A DNA stretch of 38,228 bases from a virus: positions 1 through 38,228 of the IMG/VR virus record IMGVR_UViG_3300032053_000210. One strand, written 5' to 3'. Below, piece by piece: positions 13,354 to 20,301 of the stretch. Both the position numbers and the translations under genes were made by a program. The notes beneath the pieces were generated by a model. That model made no database searches and was not told where the DNA came from. It was given only the letters and a program-made list of their open reading frames with translations. How positions within the stretch are numbered: position 1 is the first letter of the stretch; each line of letters opens with the position of its first letter.

Positions 13354-14211
13354 ATGAAAATAGGTTTTATAAAAATACGCCGTGAGATTATGGAATGGGA
13401 ATGGTATCGCACCCGCGATATGTTTCATTCATTTTGCCATTTAATTATGAAAGCAAACTGGGTTGATAAGAAAGATCGAGGCCAATTAATTAAACGAGGG
13501 TCTTTTATATCAAATGTAAGGGAATTATCCTCGCAAACTGGCATCAGTGGCCAAAGATGGAAAACCATCATAGCTCGATTACAACAAACTGGCGAAATCA
13601 ACATTCAAACAACCAATAAATATACACTCTATGTTATTAATAATTATGATTATTTTCAGACATGGGTTTATGAGAATGGTGAAAATCAACAAACAGCCAA
13701 TAAACAAACAATAAACAAAACCGTGCAAGCCGATGAAATCATTGAGGAAACAGGCCCTGAAGAAGATAAAGAAGATAAAGAATATAAGAATTATTATATT
13801 GTTGTTGAAAAAGCAGATAAAACAGATCTTTCTGATGGTTTACCAAAAGAAGAAAAAATAGAAAATGATGTTTCAGAAATTAATGGTAAGTTTAAAAGAA
13901 CGGCACAACAAAGGCTTATTGATGAGGCGTCAAAATTTAGAAGAAATCATATGGATTATAAATTTGTAGAAGATTTTCTTGCACCATGGTTTAATGAAAA
14001 ACCAGATCGGATTACAAAAGTTAATTTAAATAGATTTATTGTGTCTTATAAAAAATTATACACCCCCCCAACCGGGAAGGTTTTTACTGATGCTATTATT
14101 CCAAATATTGTTTCGGCCTTTAATGAAGCAAGATTGAAATACCAGCTAGAACAAGATCAAATGAAAGAGTGGAAAGAATTAATAAAGGGAGAATTGAATG
14201 AAAAAGCTTAG
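13354..14211 (+). CDS. Phage replication initiator / replisome organizer-like protein
   Basis: A 285-aa protein. The N-terminal about 105 residues follow the phage replisome-organizer winged helix: KIRREIMEWEWYRTRDMFH, a helix with MKANW, the conserved LIKRGSFISNVRELSSQTGI block, and a closing beta wing ending VINNYDYFQ. A low-complexity linker rich in Gln, Asn, Asp and Glu follows. The C-terminal helical region (about 195-285) could bind partner proteins. Such proteins recognise the origin and load helicase. Here the primase-helicase gene follows with a 14-nt overlap, which supports that role. No obvious iteron cluster was seen inside the gene. Confidence 0.75.
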   Translation: MKIGFIKIRREIMEWEWYRTRDMFHSFCHLIMKANWVDKKDRGQLIKRGSFISNVRELSSQTGISGQRWKTIIARLQQTGEINIQTTNKYTLYVINNYDYFQTWVYENGENQQTANKQTINKTVQADEIIEETGPEEDKEDKEYKNYYIVVEKADKTDLSDGLPKEEKIENDVSEINGKFKRTAQQRLIDEASKFRRNHMDYKFVEDFLAPWFNEKPDRITKVNLNRFIVSYKKLYTPPTGKVFTDAIIPNIVSAFNEARLKYQLEQDQMKEWKELIKGELNEKA

Positions 14212-15862
14212 TGTTTCTTTTTTGGGTAATGACTTTGGAAAAATCATAGGGACACTTGATTTATCTCTGTCTGATCTTTGTAGGTGCGTTTGTAAAAAGA
14301 ATTGGTCCGCTGGTACGTTTAAAGATGGAATTAGGAGAATAAGTAATTGGATTTCTAGTGATATTTTAGCTCTTGATATTGATTCAGGTTGTACAATTGA
14401 AGAAGCAAAAGAGAAGTTTAAAGGTTATAAAGCTATTTTTGCTACCACCAAATCCCATCAAAAAGAGAAAAATGGGATAATTTGTGATCGATTCAGAGTC
14501 TTACTACCCCTTGAATTAACTATCACTTCGGAATCAGATTATAGGGCTACTTGGTTTGCTGCTTTTAAACTTTGGCCCTTTATCGATGAAGCCTGTAAAG
14601 ATCCTTCTAGATTTTTTTATCCATCGGGTAAGGTCGTTCATATTCAAGATGGCATCCCTTTTCCCATAACTAAAGAGGAGCCTAAAACTAATGCGGTGAG
14701 TCAAGTAGTTATCCCAAATGGGATAAAAGGGTTACTTTCCGCTAAAACAAAGGATTTTATTACACTTGGAGCCCCTGATGGAGAATGGAATTGTAGACTC
14801 CATCTCGCTGCGGTTGATATGAAAGAACAACAGTATAGTTTTGATGAAGCAATTTCTTTACTTAAAAAAGCTTCACCCGTTCTAACTCTAGATTCAAAAG
14901 ACATGTCCACAATTGAAGGAGTTTTTAATAGGGATGTCAAATATGCTCCAAGATTGCCAAAAACCGAAATAGCAACCATTCAGGGTGTTTTCAATCTACC
15001 AGATGTTGTAGAAGAAATCGCATCCTATGATAGAGATAGTTTGGTTATGGAGGATGCTAAAACTCGAAGGGTGTCGTTTATGAACCCCTGCGTAGATAAA
15101 ATTGCTTATTTGGAACCTGGTGTGACGATATGTGGTGCGTTGACGGGAACGGGTAAAACTACCGTAGCTTTGAATGTTTCATATAATTTTCTTAAAAATG
15201 AGCCTGTTAAAAAAGTTGTTTATATCTCAAACGAAATGTCATCTTCGGTTGTAAAAGACAGAGTTTCATGTTTGTTTTTAGGGAAAAGTTTTGATTATAG
15301 ATATTTGAGCCCTGAGCAAAAGGAAATTGTAAGGGCAAAATCAAGAGAGCTTTCTGATAGGTTCACTGTCGTGGATCAGAACGCTTATGATATGACGGTA
15401 GTTGAAGAGGTCTATAGTGTTTTGGAGGCTATTGAGCGACGCAGAGGTGATGTGGGATTACTTATAATAGATTATCTTCAAACAATTTCTGTATCGAAAG
15501 ATCCTAAAGTGAGGGGTCGTTATGAAGCGTCAAAGAGATTTGGTGATTTATTACTAGCATATGGTAAAAGGAACGCACCTCCAGTATTAGCTTTCGCACA
15601 ATTAAAAACAACAAAAGACTCTGTTGATTTTACAGATAGAGTGGAAGGAGATAAGACAATCTGTAACCACTCAGTTTTAACGGCTGAGATTATTCGTACA
15701 AAAGATACTAATCAGAGTAAGATTCTATTTCATAAGGATAGAAATGGAGAAGCGACAGGAAAAGTTGCTTTTTTCTTGTATAAAAATGGATTACTTGTAC
15801 CACAGGGAGATGAATCTCCCACTGTATATTTATCATCTCCTTCCCATAGTGATGAAGAGTAG
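14198..15862 (+). CDS. AEP-type primase fused to DnaB-like helicase
   Basis: A 554-aa bifunctional replication protein. The N-terminal domain has archaeo-eukaryotic primase (PrimPol) landmarks: ILALDID (56-62) with the metal-binding DxD, TTKSHQ (83-88) as the sxH motif, DRFRVLLPLE, and DPSRFFYPS (135-143). The C-terminal domain is a RecA-fold hexameric helicase with Walker A GALTGTGKT (313-321), an ISNEMSS segment, Walker B LLIIDYLQT at about 416-424, and FAQLK. This makes primers and unwinds the fork for the DnaE polymerase encoded at 20302. It replaces the TOPRIM primase-helicase of T7 or separate gp41/gp61 of T4. An AGGGAG ribosome site lies in the preceding gene. Confidence 0.85.
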   Translation: MKKLSVSFLGNDFGKIIGTLDLSLSDLCRCVCKKNWSAGTFKDGIRRISNWISSDILALDIDSGCTIEEAKEKFKGYKAIFATTKSHQKEKNGIICDRFRVLLPLELTITSESDYRATWFAAFKLWPFIDEACKDPSRFFYPSGKVVHIQDGIPFPITKEEPKTNAVSQVVIPNGIKGLLSAKTKDFITLGAPDGEWNCRLHLAAVDMKEQQYSFDEAISLLKKASPVLTLDSKDMSTIEGVFNRDVKYAPRLPKTEIATIQGVFNLPDVVEEIASYDRDSLVMEDAKTRRVSFMNPCVDKIAYLEPGVTICGALTGTGKTTVALNVSYNFLKNEPVKKVVYISNEMSSSVVKDRVSCLFLGKSFDYRYLSPEQKEIVRAKSRELSDRFTVVDQNAYDMTVVEEVYSVLEAIERRRGDVGLLIIDYLQTISVSKDPKVRGRYEASKRFGDLLLAYGKRNAPPVLAFAQLKTTKDSVDFTDRVEGDKTICNHSVLTAEIIRTKDTNQSKILFHKDRNGEATGKVAFFLYKNGLLVPQGDESPTVYLSSPSHSDEE

Positions 15863-15903
15863 CAAAATGAAAAAAAAGAATTTGAAATTATTTAAAAATA
15901 TAC

Positions 15904-15932
15904 TTGACATAAACCTTGTAATTTGATAAAAT
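15904..15932 (+). promoter_or_regulatory. Strong sigma70-type promoter
   Basis: Perfect TTGACA (15904-15909), a 17-bp spacer and TAAAAT (15927-15932), 20 nt before the MoxR gene ATG. The 89-bp gap after the primase-helicase stop holds this and a GAGG ribosome site. Confidence 0.8.
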
Positions 15933-15951
15933 ATAAAAAGAGGTACAGATA

Positions 15952-17148
15952 ATGGCACATGACATTATTTCATTAAAAGCTTCTCAGATTAAAGAATTAA
16001 TCAAAAATAGAGTTCGTAATAGAGGCATAAAAACTCGTCCAATTTATCTCGTAGGGCATAAGGGCATTGGTAAATCTCAAATAACCAAACAACTAGCCGA
16101 TGAACTATCTAAGGAATTTGGTGTTTCTGTTGAATGCCGAATCATTAATCTTCAATTTGTTGAACCGCCTGATTTTCTTGGGCTTCCATACGTGGATCAA
16201 GAATCAGATAGTTCCAATGTTCGCGTCACTCGTCACGCTAGACCAGAACTTCTACCTTTCAATGACGATATAGGAATTCTCTTTTTTGATGAAGCCAATC
16301 GTTGTGCTCGAGATAATCGACAGGGTTTAATAACGATAATCGAAGATCGAGCTGTCAACAATCATATTCTTGGAAAGAATTGGATAATTGTACTTGCTGG
16401 GAATCCTTCAGATGGTTCCGATGGTATTTCATATGAAACGCAGGAGTTTGATGCTGCCCTTGAAGATCGAATTTGCAGAGTGAATTTTCAAGGTGATGTT
16501 GCTGAATTTACAGATTTTATGGTTAAGAAACATGGGGAATCTCATCCAGTGGTAAGATGGATCATGAACCAACCAGAAATAGTTGATTTTAAAGGCAAAA
16601 CTCGCACTTCTCCACGCGGACTAGATTATTTGTGTGCTGGAATTGCAGTGGATGGCGGTTTTGAATCTCCCACTGTATGGCAAGCGATTGGTGCCGAAAT
16701 TGGAATGGAAGCGGCTCAGGTTTTCAGAAAGTTTCTTATGGACCCTGAAAAGATCTCTGCTGAAGACATTGTAGAAAATTTTGATAAGACCGACTCAATG
16801 GTTAAACTAAATGAGCTTGAAAAACATGGTAGGACAGATGTTTTAAATGCTTTAGTAAATAGTGTAGTGAATCTTTTGGTGAGTAGAGATATTAAACCAG
16901 AATATTTGGAGAATGTGGGAAAATATCTTCAAGGATCTACCGCTGAGACAATTTGTAATTTCTTTTTAGTTCTTGGTGAAAAAATCCCCACTAATGACAG
17001 TAGATTTTTACAGATTACCAATGTATTAGCAAAAAATCCTAGAGTAAAAGATACTTTAGATAAGTTTGATTCAGATGTTAGTGGTGAAACAATTAAAACA
17101 ACTCCATCTCAAAAAAAGCGTGGACGCCCATCTAAAAAACCTATTTGA
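15952..17148 (+). CDS. MoxR-family AAA+ ATPase
   Basis: A 398-aa AAA+ protein. Walker A is GHKGIGKS (35-42), Walker B ILFFDEANR (109-117), sensor 1 LAGNPSD (148-154), and FDAALEDR resembles the arginine-finger segment. The C-terminus (about 380-398) is basic and carries KKRGRPSKKP, an AT-hook-like DNA-contact motif. MoxR ATPases act with VWA-domain proteins to remodel or insert cofactors into target proteins. A VWA/metallopeptidase protein is encoded 43 bp downstream, matching this pairing. It has its own strong promoter. The AT-hook-like tail is unusual and hints that the complex may act on DNA or nucleoprotein (inference). Confidence 0.88.
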   Translation: MAHDIISLKASQIKELIKNRVRNRGIKTRPIYLVGHKGIGKSQITKQLADELSKEFGVSVECRIINLQFVEPPDFLGLPYVDQESDSSNVRVTRHARPELLPFNDDIGILFFDEANRCARDNRQGLITIIEDRAVNNHILGKNWIIVLAGNPSDGSDGISYETQEFDAALEDRICRVNFQGDVAEFTDFMVKKHGESHPVVRWIMNQPEIVDFKGKTRTSPRGLDYLCAGIAVDGGFESPTVWQAIGAEIGMEAAQVFRKFLMDPEKISAEDIVENFDKTDSMVKLNELEKHGRTDVLNALVNSVVNLLVSRDIKPEYLENVGKYLQGSTAETICNFFLVLGEKIPTNDSRFLQITNVLAKNPRVKDTLDKFDSDVSGETIKTTPSQKKRGRPSKKPI

Positions 17149-17173
17149 CAAAGTTTCTGATTTAGAGTAGAAT
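17145..17173 (+). promoter_or_regulatory. Strong sigma70-type promoter
   Basis: Perfect TTGACA (17145-17150) overlaps the MoxR stop codon, with a 17-bp spacer and TAGAAT (17168-17173), 18 nt before the VWA gene ATG. The two partner genes therefore each have a promoter. Confidence 0.75.
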
Positions 17174-17191
17174 AAAGATATAGGCCGTAAA

Positions 17192-18421
17192 ATGGATAAA
17201 AAACCATCAATGACTTTAGAAGAAATTCGAGCAGTTAATGATAAATTATCTAAAGCTATTATTAAATTCTTTGATCAATATCCTCTTTATTACATCATTC
17301 TTTCTTCTTTAGCTCGTATAGGTACTTCCGCAATTTCAACCATTGGTGTTGGCTTTGATTCTCAAAATATTATTTCTTTATTTTATAATCCTGATTTTAT
17401 TGGGAAATTAGATACTAATGAGCTTCAAATTGTTTTAAATCATGAATGTCAACATTTAGGTCTTCGCCATTTAGATCGCGGTAAGAGTCAAAAATATCAC
17501 GAAAATAAAAAATTGGCTAATGTGGCAATGGATATTGTGATTAATGACGCTATTGCTGATTTTATATCGTCTGCACCAAATTTATATAAAAAAGCAATGA
17601 CTGCCGATAAATTTGAATCTCTTCAGGGGGTTGTGATTAGAGACAAGACATGGGAACAACTTTTTGAAATTATCAAGGAAGAAGTTGATAAACAAAAGAG
17701 TAAAATGGAACAACTTTTTAAAGACGCAATGGATTCGCATGATAAGTGGAATGGAGAAGATGGGCAACAGTCTGATCTTAGTCCTGAACAACAAATGGCC
17801 CTTGATGGACTGATGAAGGATGCTGTTAAGAATCTTGGTAATCGTGATCCCGGAAATGTTCCAGGCGCTATGCGTAGAATGGTTGAAGAAATTCGTAAGG
17901 TATTTTTTAATTGGAGAAGGGAACTTAGTATATTTGCCCAAATAGTTGCCCAGGAAGATCGTATCCCCACTTGGAAAAAAATTAATAGGCGTCTTGGGAC
18001 TATTAGTCCTGGTAACAAGAAGGAATTTAAACCTAATATTTTGCTAGTTGTAGATAATTCTGGGTCTATTGATGGACCTATTTATGATTTATTTATGTCA
18101 CATATGTTAAAAATTTCAGAAACCTGTAATCGGATTGATGGAATTGGTGTTGATACGAAAGTTAATTGTGAATTTAAACTTGAAAAGGGTAAAACTCCTA
18201 ATTTAAAAGATTTATTATCTGGAGGTGGAACTAATTTTCAACCAGCTTTTGATTATGCAAAGAAAAAAGGAGATTATAGCGGGATTGTTTATTTTACAGA
18301 TGGTTATAATTTTGATTCTTTTATTACACATAGTATCCCTGTCATTTTTGCCATTTGTGCGGGCGGAAAAGAGGTCATGGGATATCGGAATATAAGAATT
18401 GAAGACGATGAATCTATTTAG
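17192..18421 (+). CDS. Metallopeptidase-like plus VWA-domain protein (DUF2201-type)
   Basis: A 409-aa protein. The N-terminal half holds a zincin-like motif NHECQHLGLRH (83-93; His84, Glu85, His88) in a fold typical of VWA-associated putative metallopeptidases. The C-terminal half is a VWA-like domain with the MIDAS motif DNSGS (288-292), a downstream GGGTNF Thr (about 347) and FTDG Asp (370). These proteins pair with MoxR ATPases, as here. The target is unknown; the HExxH arrangement suggests it could cut or bind a protein substrate delivered by the ATPase (inference). It lies directly downstream of its partner and upstream of a second zincin gene. Confidence 0.85.
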   Translation: MDKKPSMTLEEIRAVNDKLSKAIIKFFDQYPLYYIILSSLARIGTSAISTIGVGFDSQNIISLFYNPDFIGKLDTNELQIVLNHECQHLGLRHLDRGKSQKYHENKKLANVAMDIVINDAIADFISSAPNLYKKAMTADKFESLQGVVIRDKTWEQLFEIIKEEVDKQKSKMEQLFKDAMDSHDKWNGEDGQQSDLSPEQQMALDGLMKDAVKNLGNRDPGNVPGAMRRMVEEIRKVFFNWRRELSIFAQIVAQEDRIPTWKKINRRLGTISPGNKKEFKPNILLVVDNSGSIDGPIYDLFMSHMLKISETCNRIDGIGVDTKVNCEFKLEKGKTPNLKDLLSGGGTNFQPAFDYAKKKGDYSGIVYFTDGYNFDSFITHSIPVIFAICAGGKEVMGYRNIRIEDDESI

Positions 18422-18449
18422 TGTGCCTATTGTCATTGAGTGATTTTTA

Positions 18450-19094
18450 ATGAGTATGAAAAAGAATAAAACAAAGTTTGTGTCTCATTACCAGCTGGAA
18501 TTGGAAATTACTACTAAATTTCTTCATTTGGCTAAAAGTGTAGATCACTCTCTATCCCGCCTCACTTACTGGATGCTTTCTCGCAAAAAGCATTTCAAAT
18601 ATGATAATACGCTTTTATTAACTCAGTTTAAGCGTAATCGAAAAATAGAACATTTTTTAGTTAATATCAAAAAGGTACCCAAACTATGCTTTTTTGCTGA
18701 CAAAATACCTGTACTTTCATTTGGCTCTTATGACGATAAAAGAGATACGATTTTTATTTCTGATAAGGTAAGGGGGACGGGTGCATTTTATTCTATTTTT
18801 TTTCATGAATTAATTCATGCAGCCGGTAGAAAAAATAGGGTACCGAGACCCTCTATGGTTTATGAGACAAAATCTGAGAAGATTACAGAGGAATTTATAG
18901 CTGAATTTGGTTCCTTATTTTTGAGTACTTATTTTGGTGTTGCCTCTCGCCGCCTTATGGAGAGTTTTGCTGTTAGAATTAACGCCATTACCAACGCAGT
19001 TAAGGAGGATAAGCGTTTTAAGCGTAAACGTGTTTATTATCAACCATATATTCAAGAAGCAATAAGGTCTATAAAATATCTTTTAGTTAATTGA
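18450..19094 (+). CDS. ArdC-like zincin metallopeptidase (possible antirestriction)
   Basis: A 214-aa basic protein. FFHELIHAAGRKNRV (117-131) holds the HExxH zinc motif (His119, Glu120, His123), and TEEFIAEFGSLFL (146-158) supplies the downstream acidic ligand. This matches the ArdC and phage polyvalent zincin pattern HELxHxxGxxxR...EExxAExG. The classic N-terminal ssDNA-binding half of ArdC is not evident; the first 90 residues are basic and helical. ArdC-type proteins protect incoming DNA from restriction. The start could be the ATG at 18450 or 18456. It stands third in the MoxR/VWA cluster, before a very acidic protein. Confidence 0.65.
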   Translation: MSMKKNKTKFVSHYQLELEITTKFLHLAKSVDHSLSRLTYWMLSRKKHFKYDNTLLLTQFKRNRKIEHFLVNIKKVPKLCFFADKIPVLSFGSYDDKRDTIFISDKVRGTGAFYSIFFHELIHAAGRKNRVPRPSMVYETKSEKITEEFIAEFGSLFLSTYFGVASRRLMESFAVRINAITNAVKEDKRFKRKRVYYQPYIQEAIRSIKYLLVN

Positions 19095-19145
19095 AAATGT
19101 AGTATTATAGATGTGTATATTAAATATAAATGGAGGTTTACATTC

Positions 19146-19454
19146 ATGATTAAGTTGGATTCATATTGGAATGATAAAGTAATGGCGGGAAAAGTCAAAC
19201 AATTAAGAGATGAGTTACCTCAATTTTTTGAAAACGTTGAAGGCTATGATTTATTTCTGTCCTGGTTGAAATTTTCAGATTATAGTTGGTTGGAGCCCAC
19301 TCCCAAAGCTGTTGAAACCTTTATTGCTGAAATTGATATTGATAATTTAAAATTATTGAATGATTGCGATGATGGAGATGAAGACGGTGAGTTGGAAGAT
19401 TATGACAATTTGTTTACTACTGATTGTGATTGGTCTTTTGATGAAGAAAAGTGA
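19146..19454 (+). CDS. Highly acidic 102-aa protein
   Basis: I chose the ATG at 19146 because a GGAGG ribosome site lies just upstream, rather than an in-frame ATG at 19113. About 28 of 102 residues are Asp or Glu against roughly 9 Lys or Arg. The last 35 residues are almost all acidic (CDDGDEDGELEDYDN). The first 65 residues are Trp- and Phe-rich and helical. No family is recognised. Small, very acidic phage proteins are sometimes DNA mimics that block restriction or nucleoid enzymes. The neighbouring ArdC-like zincin fits that idea (inference). The HNH gene begins inside its 3' end. Confidence 0.6.
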   Translation: MIKLDSYWNDKVMAGKVKQLRDELPQFFENVEGYDLFLSWLKFSDYSWLEPTPKAVETFIAEIDIDNLKLLNDCDDGDEDGELEDYDNLFTTDCDWSFDEEK

Positions 19455-19752
19455 ATTTTATAATGATCCTATGAGGATGAGAGGAATTGCTACCTCATTT
19501 AAAAGGAATGGATTTAAAAAAGATTCGAAAACGGCGGCTATTCTGGGGTGTGATTTCGAAACCGCCTTTAAATCAATAGGCTGGTTCAGAGGTTGCGAAA
19601 TTCACCACATCGTCTATCTAAAAACCGCCAATACCAAAGAAGACGTGGAGCGTCTTAACCACTACACCAACCTAATTGCCTTAACCCACAAAGAACATAG
19701 GGCCGTACACAAGGGGATTTTTGAGTTAATTAATATGGGGAGAAAAAAATGA
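19441..19752 (+). CDS. HNH homing endonuclease, short form
   Basis: From the ATG at 19441, which overlaps the acidic gene by 14 nt, this gives 103 aa. The frame is open further upstream in the other gene's sequence, but that part looks like a shadow. The domain core (GFKKDSKTAAILGCDFETA, then IHHIVYLKTANTKEDVERLN, then ALTHKEHRAVH) matches the nuclease domain of the HNH gene at 1338-1967, with long identical DNA stretches. The zinc finger and tandem repeats are absent, so DNA targeting may differ or the gene may be a truncated derivative. It overlaps the cyclase-like gene by 4 nt and contributes its ribosome site. Confidence 0.8.
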   Translation: MKKSEFYNDPMRMRGIATSFKRNGFKKDSKTAAILGCDFETAFKSIGWFRGCEIHHIVYLKTANTKEDVERLNHYTNLIALTHKEHRAVHKGIFELINMGRKK

Positions 19753-20285
19753 TTAATTTTATAAATCAGGCGAATTTAAGTAGAAAAATAAATAAAGCGG
19801 ATCTTTTTAAATTCATAGTTAAATTAGCACAGGACACGGCATCGCATAACGCCCCGCACTGGGGTTTGTTCTTAATAGTCGGAAATTTTGCTCTAGTGTC
19901 GTATAAACTCGAACAGTATATACAGCTAACCACAAACGACCTAGATGGTCACTATGTGGCATACGGAAGTAAGGCGTTTAAGGATATCTTTATTGAAAAC
20001 TGTAAAAAAAATATCGACGGGGCATTCATTTTAGATACCGCATCCGGCCAGCTTTTAGGTAATAGGGTTTTATATTTAGACCTTAAGAGCGAGATTTCAG
20101 AGGAACGCGGCGCAAGGCATCACGCTTCCGCTTCCGCATCTCTAGATTCCAATATTGAGTTTATTATAACCGTTTCGGAAGAGACACTCAATGTCCGTCT
20201 ATACAACGATGGGAAAGTAGAATCATCGGAAGAGGTGGGAGTTCAGCAATTGGGTTTAGAGTCTATAGCGGAAGATACCCTCTGA
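19749..20285 (+). CDS. Diadenylate cyclase (DAC / DisA_N-like) domain protein
   Basis: A 178-aa protein with the DAC fold pattern. A hydrophobic strand WGLFLIVGNFALV (38-50) is followed by FKDIFIENC, then NIDGAFILD with the DGA motif (90-92). GARHHASASAS (121-131) aligns with the family GTRHRAA motif, and ITVSEETLNVRLYNDGKV (140-157) matches the SEETG segment. DAC enzymes join two ATP into cyclic di-AMP, a second messenger controlling potassium, osmolyte and cell-wall physiology. The RHR motif is RHH here, so activity needs testing. No DisA DNA-binding or CdaA membrane domain is attached. It is coupled to the HNH gene by ATGA with a GGGGAG site, and its base composition is richer in GC than neighbouring genes, suggesting transfer. 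Confidence 0.8.
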   Translation: MINFINQANLSRKINKADLFKFIVKLAQDTASHNAPHWGLFLIVGNFALVSYKLEQYIQLTTNDLDGHYVAYGSKAFKDIFIENCKKNIDGAFILDTASGQLLGNRVLYLDLKSEISEERGARHHASASASLDSNIEFIITVSEETLNVRLYNDGKVESSEEVGVQQLGLESIAEDTL

Positions 20286-20301
20286 GACATGAGACGGGAA
20301 T

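Noticed and set aside
19113-19145. Upstream ATG giving an 11-residue longer acidic protein
   Set aside because: The ribosome site GGAGG lies between the two ATGs and fits only the start at 19146.
19360-19440. Longer N-terminus for the third HNH gene
   Set aside because: This part overlaps the acidic gene in another frame and has no likeness to the other HNH copies.
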